Below, in pieces: positions 1 through 8,741 of a stretch of DNA of 16,900 bases. Source of the DNA: JBLHRE01 sp047625765 (GTDB taxonomy: Bacteria > Bacteroidota > Bacteroidia > Flavobacteriales > JBLHRE01); the NCBI GenBank assembly GCA_047625765.1, contig JBLHRE010000025.1:1-16900 (forward strand), read 5' to 3'. The position numbers were made by a program, and so were the translations under genes. The notes below the pieces were generated by a model. That model saw nothing but the letters and a program-made list of their open reading frames with translations, had not been told where the DNA came from and did no database searches. Every line of letters begins with the position of its first letter. Position 1 is the stretch's first letter.

Positions 1-2322
1 AGTAAAGCTAGCGCCAGGAGGAGCTGTTACATTTACCGTAATGGTTTTTACAATAGAACAACCATTTTCTTCAATAGTAAGTGTAACAGTTTGTACTCCA
101 ACAGTATTAAAAACAATAGTAGAAGGCGTCATATTTGAGTCGTATCGAGGACTTCCATTAGGCCCGAAATCCCAATAAAACATCGCAGAGGTTCCATAAG
201 AACTACCTGTTAAATCAAAGTCAAAACTATTAATGTTTACACATTGGTCATTTTCTGGATTGATAAATGGAACTGGCGAAGGTGTGATGATAACAGAATC
301 TGTATAGGTTTCTACACATCCGTTTTCAGAGATTTGTAAATCTATGTAATGTACTCCAACGGTATTAAAAGAAACTCCACTTACATCTTTAGTAGCAACA
401 ATTCCAGTCCCTTGGTTTGTATTAGTTCCAAAATTCCATTCAAAAGTTGCATCTACTCCGTACGATCCTTTTGTGAGAAATCTATACCAGTTCGATCCAA
501 CGCATAGAGTAGAAGGATGATCGAAAAATGGAGCAGGTTTAGCAGTTACTGTAACAAAGTCCGAATAAGTAATAGAACAACCATACTCATCAACTTGTAT
601 GGTCACACGGTAAGTGCCAGGAGCGTTAAATGAAACTCTATCTTGATTTCTTAATAAAGAAGAACTTGGGGTAGCTGCAATGCCGAAATCCCAGGTAAAG
701 GTGGCTGCATCGGTAAAGTTACCCAAGCAGTTAAAATTAAAGGAGTTAATATCGACACACTGTGGATCTCTAGCAGTAAACGTAGGGTTGGGCGTTGGTG
801 TTACAATAATCGTGTCGGTATATATATCAGTACATCCAAACTCTGTGATGCTAAGGGTGATCAAATGGGGACCATCGCTTAAAAATTTTATTTCTGTAGG
901 GTTACTATCAGAACTGGTACTTGGATTTCCTTGGTTCGTGAAATCCCAAGAGATAATAGCTCCAATGCCAAAAGATCCAGTATTAATAAAGTCAAAAGAA
1001 TTTACATCCAAACATTGTGGAGTTTGAGGTTGGAAACTTGCAACTGGAGCTGGTGTTAAATTAAACAGCTGGTTGTAGGTGTCTGTACAACCGTTTTCTG
1101 AGACAGTTAAAGAAACAGTGTGCGGACCTGAGTTAGAAAATGAAACTTTAGGAATGCTAACGCTGTTAATTGTAGAGTCAGATAAAATAGTAGCATCTGT
1201 AGGAAGTTGCCATTGATAGGTTGCATATTGCCCTCCAAAGCCTGTGAACATAAAGTCAAAGGGTCCGTTAGAAATACACTGGTCTGCAATGAAAGTGAAA
1301 TCAGCGACAGGCTCTGGTGTAACCTCTACGGCTAAGAAATAAGTGTCTGGGCAACCATTTTCTGTAATAGTAAAATATACTCTATGTATGCCCGTTGTGT
1401 CAAAGCTAACACCATTCTCATTTTGACTAGTGGTAGAATCTTTATTAGCATTTGGGCCAAATACCCACAAGAAGTCTGCACTTGAACCAAATAGCCCTGA
1501 TCCTTTGAAATCGAAAGAGTTTCCTAAAATACATTGAGGATCTTGATCGTAGGCAAAAGCTTGAGGTGCATCGACAATTTCAACATTTCCTTGATAAATA
1601 CTAGTACATCCACCATCATTAATGCTAAGAGTGATAGTATAAATTCCGGGGGAGTAAAATGTAACGCCTAAAACAGTATCTGTTGTAGCAGTTGTAGGGC
1701 TGGCTAAATTCCCGAAATTCCATTGGAAAGTTGCGGTGCTACTGTATTGTCCGTCAGGCCAAAAATCATAAGAATTAATGTTTAAACATTGCTTTGCAGA
1801 TAGATCTGGGAACGAAGCTACCGGAGGTAAAACAATATAGAATGTATCTCTGTACTCAATTGTACAGCCGTTTTCAGAAATAAACAAACTAACAATATGC
1901 ATACCTGTATCGGCATATACGATGTTTGCTGCGGTTGGAGAGGATAATGAATCACGACTAGCATCATCACCTAAAACCCACAATATGTCTGCTCCTTGAC
2001 CATAATCCCCTTTTGCAATAAAAGTATAGTTATTGTTATTTATACATTGATCTTCTGGTTGTTCAAAGAATGGGTCAGGGGAATCTAAAACCTCTACAAT
2101 TTCCGAATAAGTAGAATTACAAGATGGGCTGGTAACCGTTACGGTAACTACATGAAACCCTGGTTCCGAGAACATTACATTACTGGGGTTAACTTCATTG
2201 CTATATTGGTTTACACCAACGGTTCCAAAATCCCAAAGAAAATCATCATTTAAGGAGTCAAATTTACCTAAGAGTTCAAAATCAAATTCACCACCATAAA
2301 AACAAACAGGGGAAGGGGGGAT
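1..2322 (-). repeat. Tandem array of 9 visible two-Cys PKD-like repeats (leftmost giant gene)
   Basis: There are nine in-frame repeats of about 258 nt (86 residues), the first beginning at residue 379. Each follows the pattern QCxxxNSFxF, then FxWDFG, then a GxxxVxLxxxENGC segment and a Pro-rich linker ending in F. The repeats are diverged from one another, so the array is old and not a recent slippage product. In order, they match repeats 1-9 of the next gene (see findings). The array continues beyond the left edge. Confidence 0.85.
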
Positions 2323-3456
2323 AAAAAAGACATCTATTTCTGGATAAACCTCATAATTCAAATAGGTTGTATCACTACAATCTGTACCAGGATTTGCGAT
2401 TAACATAATTTCATAATCTCCTGCCTGGTTATAAGTGTAGGTGGGTTCTTTTTGTGTCGAAGTGTCTGTTGTTATTAATGTGTCTCCAAAGTCCCAATAA
2501 TAATGTTCTGCGTTAGAGCTGGTATTGACAAAACTAACTTGCATGTCTGAACAAAATCCTAAAGATGATGCACCACCTTGTGCTACCGAACCTACTACTG
2601 GTACCCTTGGGCTACAACTAGTTACACGGAACATGTAATCTCTTGCTCCTTCGTTTATTTTAACCCCATTTCTATATTCTTCGTAACATACTGAATACAC
2701 GAAATTACCATTCACATTTGGAAGACCTTCCATTAGACCTGTAGCTGGGTCAATAGTGAATGGAGGAGCCGAGGCAACCGGATTGTTTGTTCCATACCCA
2801 CAACACCAAGGAACATTAGGGTAAGGAGTTCCTCCGCCAGCGCTAGCTCCAATATTACCTTTTGGGTTACACCATTTATAAACAATACTATCTCCATCAA
2901 AATCGACTACCGAATGATCGTACCTAAACGTGTCATTTAAACACAGGTTTGGTGGTGGATCGTTTGGAAAGTATGGGCAATTATTTCTGGGAGTAACATC
3001 AGGTACTACACAGTAGTAAATAGAACTCCATTGGTCTGGTAAATTTAGATTGTCAATATTTGCGCTTCTGGCAAAATCTTCAAAAGCGACATCATATCCT
3101 CCTTTGCCTATAGGAAGGTTCATGTTTGTTTCAAATATTTTTTTCCTTAGACAAACGGATGCTGGTGGTTGTAAGCAAGGGTTTGGGACGTAGACTGTAC
3201 TTACATTTCCATCAAAAATAGTGGAGCCAGTTGCAGTTGTAGTTGCGCTTCCATCTAGCGGGTATGCTATTATAGCAGGGCTAGAAACATTTGCACTACT
3301 CGCGCAATCTTGATAAACGATAAGTGTAATTTTGTAAGTATTTCCAGCTGTGTGTGTGTAGTAAATTTCACCTCCTACAATATGAGATGCATTACTGTAA
3401 ATGGAAGATAGAACGAGTGCTAAGCACAACAGAAACTTTCTGAATGTGGGATTCAT
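1..3456 (-). CDS. Giant secreted PKD-repeat protein, N-terminal part (3' end beyond window)
   Basis: This is an open frame of 1152 codons from an ATG at 3456 to the window edge, with no stop, so the C-terminus is missing. Residues 1-23 form a signal peptide (Lys7, hydrophobic core, cleavage near SNA-SH). Residues 24-281 are a Cys-rich N-terminal domain starting SHIVGGE; it contains a cadherin/Ig-like segment (DFDGDS, then FTIDPATG, then VCYEE). Residues about 302-378 are a canonical PKD domain with YYWDFGD. Residues 379-1152 hold nine tandem PKD-like repeats of about 86 residues, each with one Cys near the start (usually QC) and one about 60 residues later (usually GC). By analogy with its two neighbours, the missing end should carry a T9SS type B sorting domain. 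The likely role is a surface adhesin or structural rod; this is inferred from architecture only. It follows a strong hairpin and may have its own promoter. Gene and architecture are certain, the function is not. Confidence 0.9.
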   Translation of the reverse strand, partial: MNPTFRKFLLCLALVLSSIYSNASHIVGGEIYYTHTAGNTYKITLIVYQDCASSANVSSPAIIAYPLDGSATTTATGSTIFDGNVSTVYVPNPCLQPPASVCLRKKIFETNMNLPIGKGGYDVAFEDFARSANIDNLNLPDQWSSIYYCVVPDVTPRNNCPYFPNDPPPNLCLNDTFRYDHSVVDFDGDSIVYKWCNPKGNIGASAGGGTPYPNVPWCCGYGTNNPVASAPPFTIDPATGLMEGLPNVNGNFVYSVCYEEYRNGVKINEGARDYMFRVTSCSPRVPVVGSVAQGGASSLGFCSDMQVSFVNTSSNAEHYYWDFGDTLITTDTSTQKEPTYTYNQAGDYEIMLIANPGTDCSDTTYLNYEVYPEIDVFFIPPSPVCFYGGEFDFELLGKFDSLNDDFLWDFGTVGVNQYSNEVNPSNVMFSEPGFHVVTVTVTSPSCNSTYSEIVEVLDSPDPFFEQPEDQCINNNNYTFIAKGDYGQGADILWVLGDDASRDSLSSPTAANIVYADTGMHIVSLFISENGCTIEYRDTFYIVLPPVASFPDLSAKQCLNINSYDFWPDGQYSSTATFQWNFGNLASPTTATTDTVLGVTFYSPGIYTITLSINDGGCTSIYQGNVEIVDAPQAFAYDQDPQCILGNSFDFKGSGLFGSSADFLWVFGPNANKDSTTSQNENGVSFDTTGIHRVYFTITENGCPDTYFLAVEVTPEPVADFTFIADQCISNGPFDFMFTGFGGQYATYQWQLPTDATILSDSTINSVSIPKVSFSNSGPHTVSLTVSENGCTDTYNQLFNLTPAPVASFQPQTPQCLDVNSFDFINTGSFGIGAIISWDFTNQGNPSTSSDSNPTEIKFLSDGPHLITLSITEFGCTDIYTDTIIVTPTPNPTFTARDPQCVDINSFNFNCLGNFTDAATFTWDFGIAATPSSSLLRNQDRVSFNAPGTYRVTIQVDEYGCSITYSDFVTVTAKPAPFFDHPSTLCVGSNWYRFLTKGSYGVDATFEWNFGTNTNQGTGIVATKDVSGVSFNTVGVHYIDLQISENGCVETYTDSVIITPSPVPFINPENDQCVNINSFDFDLTGSSYGTSAMFYWDFGPNGSPRYDSNMTPSTIVFNTVGVQTVTLTIEENGCSIVKTITVNVTAPPGASFT

Positions 3457-3507
3457 AGCTTTAAAGGTGTAATTGAAAAAATTAATTGTAAAATATTTAT
3501 TATTGTA

Positions 3508-3538
3508 TAAAGATAATAATTGTATTTTATAATGCTAA
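3508..3538 (-). promoter_or_regulatory. Possible Bacteroidota sigma-A-type promoter for the leftmost giant gene
   Basis: On the minus strand, TATCTTTA (3515 to 3508) resembles the Bacteroidota -7 consensus TAnnTTTG with one mismatch. TTAG (3538 to 3535) lies 19 nt upstream and is a three-out-of-four match to the -33 element TTTG. The site lies between the hairpin at 3570-3622 and the ATG at 3456, where an independent promoter would be expected, and would give a leader of roughly 45 nt. The surrounding DNA is very AT-rich, so a chance match is quite possible. Confidence 0.3.
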
Positions 3539-3569
3539 TTACTAGAAGTTTTATAACATTTTGAATATT

Positions 3570-3622
3570 TTCTCAGAAAAGAGGCTGTCTAAAAGGAATT
3601 TAGACAGCCTCTTTTCTGAGAA
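3570..3622 (-). terminator. Perfect 24-bp hairpin after the central giant gene, likely terminator
   Basis: Two 24-nt arms (3570-3593 and 3599-3622) are exact reverse complements around a 5-nt loop (3594-3598). The core is GAGGCTGTCTAAA on the left and its complement on the right, with an A-rich/T-rich segment inside each arm. The hairpin starts 10 nt beyond the stop codon of the central giant gene, which fits a transcription terminator. There is no clear T-run after the stem on the minus strand; the T-tract lies within the arm. Because it is perfectly symmetrical it could act in both directions. An alternative is a small mobile inverted-repeat element or a relic of an insertion-sequence end. 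The rest of the 176-bp gap is AT-rich and holds only the possible promoter listed separately. Confidence 0.7.
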
Positions 3623-3632
3623 TTATTGAGTG

Positions 3633-6600
3633 TTATTTTATCAAAGAAACTTGCCCTTTATATCGATGAGCTTCGCCAAATACATCAACTATTTCTGTTA
3701 AGTAGATGTATGTATCTTGTTTTGCCGGAATACCGGTTCTTAAATCTGTACCGTCCCACCCTAAAATAATATTTTCAGTATAATAGACTTCTTCGCCCCA
3801 TCGGTTATAAATATGAAGCTTATAAGTACTTAGTCCAATACATTTTTGAGTATAAGAGTCGTTGATATTATCGTTATCAGGGGTAAAGGCATTCGGAGCA
3901 TAAAACTTGAACTCTGGTCTGATATAAATTTCTAAATCAAAAGTGTCCTTACATCCATTAATATTCTCTTGAATTAAGATAGGATAATAATAACCTGGAT
4001 TTAGATATTTATGAGAGGTATCTACCCTGTTTGAGGGTGTTGAGCCATCATCAAAATCGAAATAAGTATTTAGAATATCGATACTGTCTCCGGTGTTAAA
4101 GAATGCTATCCACCCATCAAAAATAGAGACCTCTCTAGGGTTTGCATCAAATTCAGCCACGGGCGAAAAGTAGACTTCGATCTGATCGGTTTTAACAATA
4201 GAATAGGTGCCTGGACAACCAACATTATCGGTAACACTTAATGTGACAGAGTAAGCTCCAGAGGTGTTGTATGTATGGGTTGGGTTTGCACCTGTTCCAA
4301 AATTACCATCCCCAAAGTCCCATGCGTAGGTCAATGGAATCCAAGCATAAGAGGCGTCATTAAAGTTTACCAAAAATGGTGAGCATCCTGTAGTGTCTGA
4401 AGTGAAATCTGGAATTGGCTCAGGATATACTGTTACTTGTAATGTGTAATTGTGGATACAACCATTTTCGCTGATCGTTAAATCAACCGAATAGGTGCCA
4501 CTATCGTTATAAGTGATTCCCGTAGGGTTTTTTAAGGTAGAACTTGTGGGAGTTGAATTTGCACCAAAACCCCATGTAAACTGAGCTGCCGAACTAAAAT
4601 TACTTCCGTTGGTAATAATAAAGTTAAAGCTATTGTTGTTTACACATTGCGCAGAATTATTCACGGTAAACGTAGCGTCTGGGGTAGGGGTAACATCTAC
4701 GGTGAAATTATAATCCACTACACAACCATATTCCGAAACCGTAAATTGCACATTTTTTGTTCCTTCCGAATTAAAAACTATACCTGTTGGATTTTCCAAA
4801 GCTGAACTGGCCGGAGCACCATCAGTGAAACTCCAAAAGACAGTTGCATTAGATCCATAGGTGCCGCCAGCGAAAAAGTCGAAACTATTATCAGTTATGC
4901 ATTGAGCAGCAGGTGCCACTACTGCAGGCGTAGGACTAGGTGTAATCTCTACGGAATCAATATAGGCTTCTGTACATCCATTTTCTTCAATGCTTAAGGT
5001 TATATATTGCCAGCCTATGGTGTTAAATTGTACACCAAATACATTTGGATTGGTATCAGTAGCTCTATCCGTATTTGGTCCAAAAGACCAAGTTAAGTTT
5101 GCATTGGGTCCATAGGTGCCCGTAGATGAAAAATTCACGGCATGTGAAGCAATACACTGTTGTTGACCTCCAGTATATGTAAAGCTAACTTGTGGAACAG
5201 CGGTCACATTAAATTGAATACTATCAATGATGTCACATCCATTTTCACTAATCGTAAATTTCACAGTTTGTGTTCCTATTGCAGTGAAATTTACAGTTGG
5301 CGGAGCTAAGTCGGTCGAGTTAGGGCCTTCGTTAGGTCCGAAATCCCAAAGAAAAGTAGCCTCTGATCCAAATGAACTACTGTTAGCTGTGAAGTCGTAA
5401 GAATTAATATCAATACATTGATCAGCAACAGGGTCAATGATTGATGTTGGAGTTGCAGTAATTAATACAGAATCGGTATAGGTGTACGTACATCCATTTT
5501 CATTTATTGACAATGTAATGTCATGATACCCGATAGTGCCAAATGACACACTAAAAGGGTTGACAACATTAGAATTCACTGGGCTCCCTCCCTCAAAAGT
5601 CCAATTGAAATTTGCGTCACCACCAAATGTTCCTCCAGCAGTAAAGAAGTAGTTATTGTTACTAACACAACCATTTGAAGGGTTTGCAAATAAAGGATCA
5701 GGAGCAGCGCTAATAGTAACATTTGCAGCAAAAGTATTGCTACAACCGTATTCGGTTACGGTAATACTTACTAATTGATTGCCAACAGCATTAAATGATA
5801 CTCCAGACGGATTCTCCAGGATAGAGGTCCCGGGGTTTGCATTTGGACCGAAATCCCAAGTAAAAGTGGCCTTAGATCCATACGTACCAATGTTGATGAA
5901 ATCAAAACGATTAGAATCTACACATTGCGTAGGACCGGGATTGAAATTCGGTTGTGGAATTTCGGTAACATAAATCGTATCGGTGTAAATATCTATACAT
6001 CCGAATTCTGTTACACTAAGGCTGACTGGGTAATTTCCTGGAGAGCCAAATGTTACCCTCGCGGGGTTTACATCCGAAGTAGTTGATGGCGATCCTGCTC
6101 CAAAATCCCAAAGAATCGTGGCGCCAGCACCATAACTACTGGTGTTTAAAAAGTTAAAAGAATTGCCATTTACACATTGAGGTATATTTGACTCAAAAGA
6201 CGCGATAGGAGCGGGAGAAAGTGTGAATGTTTGACTATAACTTTCTGTACAGCCATTTTCCTCGACAGTAACACTTACAGTTTTGGTTCCTGGTGTTGGG
6301 AAGTTTACGCCAATTATATTGCTATCATTTGCAGTAGAAGATGAAGTGATCACCCCATCGTCTAAGTCCCAAGTGTAATTTGCGGCAATGCCAGCTCCTC
6401 CATTGTATATAAAGTCAAACGGACCGTTTGAAATACATTGATCTGCTAGTGTTGGAAATGAAGGAGTAGGGGCAGCAGTAATTTCAATATCTATCGGGAA
6501 AATATCAGTACAACTATTTTCTGTTACTTCAAATAGTACCGTATGCAATCCAATGGTATTAAACACAACATTATTAACATTTTGCGATGTACTAGTGCTC

Positions 6601-8654
6601 GGAGTTGCATTAGGGAAGGTCCACTGAAAAGTTGATGTTCCACCGAAAACACCGGTTCCTTGAAAATTATAGGTATTGATATCAATACACATTGCTGATT
6701 TGTCTGCAACAAAGCCAAATGGTGCATCGACAACTTCTATTTGATCTTGATAAACAACTGCACATCCATGATTGTAAACCGTTAAGGTTGGGAAGTATGT
6801 GCCAGGTGTTGAATATGTTACGGTAACAGTATCCTCTTCCGAAGTCAATGGGTTTGCGCTAAAACCAAAGTCCCAAGTCACCGTTGAATTAGAGTCAACG
6901 GGTACGTTTGGATAAAATAAATAAGAATTTAAATTTAGGCATTGTGGGGCAGAAAGATCATCAAACCCTGCTGTTGGAGGTTCCGTTATGTACATGGAAT
7001 CTGTGTAAGAAAACACACATCCATTTTCTGAGGCTGTTAATGAAACATACTTCCAACCTGTTGTTTGGTAGATGACATTGCTTACCGCAGGTGAGTTTGC
7101 TGTTGGTTTGTTTACATCTCCTGGTGTTCCAAAATCCCAAGTAAACGATGTTCCTGGGCCGTAAGTCCCTTTTGCTTCGAATGTGTAATTGTTAACATCA
7201 AGACAAGTATCTTGTGGAGTATCAAAAATTGGATCAGGTGAGCCTAAAACTTGAACTACCTCCGAGAATGTTGATTCACAAGGGCCATTTGTCACTCTTA
7301 ATGTTATGGTTTTAAATCCTTCTGATTGAAAAACAACATCCCTAACAGTATCAGTATTACCTGTTGAGGGTAAGGCATCTTGAAACGTCCATTCAATAGT
7401 TGAGCCTTCTGGAATAATTCCTTTCGCTACAAATTCGAACGAATTGTCAGTTAAACATTGTGCTGCTGGAGCTGCGAAAAAGGCATCAATTTCGGAGTAG
7501 ATTTCAAAGGTTAATGGAACGGAGTCTGAGCAAGCATAACCTCTATTTAGATATAACCAAACGGTGTATGTACCATCTTTTAAATATTCATAAACAGGTT
7601 CTTTTAATGTTGAAGTATCACCCAATGTATCGGGGTCTCCAAAATCCCAGAAATAGGTAACTGCATCTACACTGTTGTTTTCGAATGAAACCACTCGGTT
7701 AGAGGCACAATATCCTGAGGAATCAGCTAAACCCGTTTGCGCAACCGGATTTATACTTGGGTTTCTAGGCCCGCAGTTAATTACTCTAAATGAATAATCC
7801 CTAGATCCTTCTGCGATGACTACTCCACCGCGTATTTCTTCATAACAGACGGACCAAACATAAATGCCATTGCTGGTTGGTTGTCCTGATAGGGCTCCAG
7901 TATTAGCGTCAATAGTAAAGCCAGGGTTGGCATCAATTGGGTAGGCTGCGCTATATCCTGCAGACCACAGGACATTAGGATGAGGCGGAGGTGTAATGGG
8001 AGGGTTGATAAGCCCCGCGGCCTCAGTTAATCCTTTTGGGGTGCATTGGTAATAGTTTAATGCGTCCCCATCTGGATCATTCCCTGAGTGATCATATTTA
8101 ATAAAATCATTCAAACATAAATTTGGAGGAGGATCCGCAAAGGTAGGTGAGCTATTAGGAGTAAGCACATTTGGGTTTGTAGGGTCCGGAACAGTACAAG
8201 AAATAATGAAATTTTTAGCGCTAGGAGTATCTATGTTAACCAATGCACCACTTCTATTACCGTGAGCTGTTACAATCATCCAACCTCCTGTCCCATTTGG
8301 TAGGTTCATGTTTGTTTCAAAAATTTCTTTTTGCAGACAAAGGCTGGGTGGTGGTTGCAAACAAGGGTTGTAGATATACGTGTTGTCTACTGTACCTATA
8401 AAAGTTTTTGGGGCAATTTTTGCGACAGAGTTAGTTCCATTGTTTGGAAATGCTTCTATCTGACCATTTATATCGCTGGTTGCGCAAGTTGTATACATTG
8501 TTTTCACAACATGGTAAGTGGTACCACTAACATGATAATAGGTAACCTGCCCACCAAAAATATGATTGGCTTGGATGGAACTTGATCCAATAAGATACAG
8601 TAAAATGAAAAGGGGTAACTGTAAAACTTTTATCATAGAAAAGGTTTTAAACAT
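3633..8654 (-). CDS. Giant T9SS-secreted PKD-repeat protein with type B sorting domain, 12 two-Cys repeats
   Basis: This complete protein of about 1673 residues is counted here from the ATG at 8654. An ATG at 8636 is equally plausible: it gives the signal peptide MIKVLQLPLFILLYL and places the NHIFGGQ motif at the same distance from the start as in the leftmost copy. A TTG at 8660 is less likely. Domain order: signal peptide; Cys-rich N-terminal domain to about residue 294, with NPDGD-type (NDPDGD) and FTIDANTG cadherin/Ig-like motifs; canonical PKD 318-393 (YFWDFGD); twelve PKD-like repeats with two Cys each, 394-1417; two further PKD domains, 1418-1502 (TYAWDFGDG) and 1503-1582; and the CHU_C/gliding-motility-associated C-terminal domain, 1583-1673 (PNAFTPDNDNINDSY, IYNRWGEEV, GWDG, ending SLIK). 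Proteins of this type are exported by the Sec system and then T9SS. Surface adhesion or gliding is inferred. It lies about 90 nt after the 16-repeat gene with no clear terminator between. Confidence 0.93.
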   Translation of the reverse strand: MFKTFSMIKVLQLPLFILLYLIGSSSIQANHIFGGQVTYYHVSGTTYHVVKTMYTTCATSDINGQIEAFPNNGTNSVAKIAPKTFIGTVDNTYIYNPCLQPPPSLCLQKEIFETNMNLPNGTGGWMIVTAHGNRSGALVNIDTPSAKNFIISCTVPDPTNPNVLTPNSSPTFADPPPNLCLNDFIKYDHSGNDPDGDALNYYQCTPKGLTEAAGLINPPITPPPHPNVLWSAGYSAAYPIDANPGFTIDANTGALSGQPTSNGIYVWSVCYEEIRGGVVIAEGSRDYSFRVINCGPRNPSINPVAQTGLADSSGYCASNRVVSFENNSVDAVTYFWDFGDPDTLGDTSTLKEPVYEYLKDGTYTVWLYLNRGYACSDSVPLTFEIYSEIDAFFAAPAAQCLTDNSFEFVAKGIIPEGSTIEWTFQDALPSTGNTDTVRDVVFQSEGFKTITLRVTNGPCESTFSEVVQVLGSPDPIFDTPQDTCLDVNNYTFEAKGTYGPGTSFTWDFGTPGDVNKPTANSPAVSNVIYQTTGWKYVSLTASENGCVFSYTDSMYITEPPTAGFDDLSAPQCLNLNSYLFYPNVPVDSNSTVTWDFGFSANPLTSEEDTVTVTYSTPGTYFPTLTVYNHGCAVVYQDQIEVVDAPFGFVADKSAMCIDINTYNFQGTGVFGGTSTFQWTFPNATPSTSTSQNVNNVVFNTIGLHTVLFEVTENSCTDIFPIDIEITAAPTPSFPTLADQCISNGPFDFIYNGGAGIAANYTWDLDDGVITSSSTANDSNIIGVNFPTPGTKTVSVTVEENGCTESYSQTFTLSPAPIASFESNIPQCVNGNSFNFLNTSSYGAGATILWDFGAGSPSTTSDVNPARVTFGSPGNYPVSLSVTEFGCIDIYTDTIYVTEIPQPNFNPGPTQCVDSNRFDFINIGTYGSKATFTWDFGPNANPGTSILENPSGVSFNAVGNQLVSITVTEYGCSNTFAANVTISAAPDPLFANPSNGCVSNNNYFFTAGGTFGGDANFNWTFEGGSPVNSNVVNPFSVSFGTIGYHDITLSINENGCTYTYTDSVLITATPTSIIDPVADQCIDINSYDFTANSSSFGSEATFLWDFGPNEGPNSTDLAPPTVNFTAIGTQTVKFTISENGCDIIDSIQFNVTAVPQVSFTYTGGQQQCIASHAVNFSSTGTYGPNANLTWSFGPNTDRATDTNPNVFGVQFNTIGWQYITLSIEENGCTEAYIDSVEITPSPTPAVVAPAAQCITDNSFDFFAGGTYGSNATVFWSFTDGAPASSALENPTGIVFNSEGTKNVQFTVSEYGCVVDYNFTVDVTPTPDATFTVNNSAQCVNNNSFNFIITNGSNFSSAAQFTWGFGANSTPTSSTLKNPTGITYNDSGTYSVDLTISENGCIHNYTLQVTVYPEPIPDFTSDTTGCSPFLVNFNDASYAWIPLTYAWDFGDGNFGTGANPTHTYNTSGAYSVTLSVTDNVGCPGTYSIVKTDQIEVYFSPVAEFDANPREVSIFDGWIAFFNTGDSIDILNTYFDFDDGSTPSNRVDTSHKYLNPGYYYPILIQENINGCKDTFDLEIYIRPEFKFYAPNAFTPDNDNINDSYTQKCIGLSTYKLHIYNRWGEEVYYTENIILGWDGTDLRTGIPAKQDTYIYLTEIVDVFGEAHRYKGQVSLIK
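4404..7475 (-). repeat. Tandem array of 12 two-Cys PKD-like repeats (central giant gene)
   Basis: Twelve in-frame repeats average about 256 nt (85 residues). Every one has a Cys in the QC position and a second Cys in the GC position (variants include GPC, NSC and HGC). Typical elements are QCxxxNSFxF, FxWDFGPNA, ENPSGVSF and ENGCxxxYxDS. Linkers of the form PxPxF separate the units. Repeats 1-9 align in order with those of the leftmost gene, for example an identical QCISNGPFDF opening in repeat 5 of both. Confidence 0.88.
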
Positions 8655-8741
8655 AATCAACGAATATAGCTTAAGTAATTTCGGAAATAGGTGATTTTGA
8701 AGTTAAAAGCAATTCGTGCGATTAAACAAGTGTTCAAACAC

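Noticed and set aside
680..1027. Open frame on the plus strand (115 codons), with similar ones at 5779-5973, 9799-10023 and 10675-10893
   Set aside because: They are antisense to the PKD-like repeats and resemble one another (GPKSQVKVA and KSKxLxSxHC patterns) only because they overlap the same part of the repeat. They have no independent domain or start signal.
1107..1289. Short minus-strand open frames inside larger genes (1107-1289, 6524-6733, 14826-15011)
   Set aside because: They are out-of-frame shadows of the giant genes and the methyltransferase, with no recognisable features.
3457..3569. Small RNA or riboswitch in the AT-rich gap before the leftmost giant gene
   Set aside because: Apart from the possible promoter there is no conserved structure or motif; the DNA is simply AT-rich.
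8661..8668. TATATTCG on the minus strand as a -7 promoter box for the central giant gene
   Set aside because: It matches TAnnTTTG with one mismatch, but no TTG/TTTG -33 element is found at the right spacing, and transcription would start almost at the start codon.
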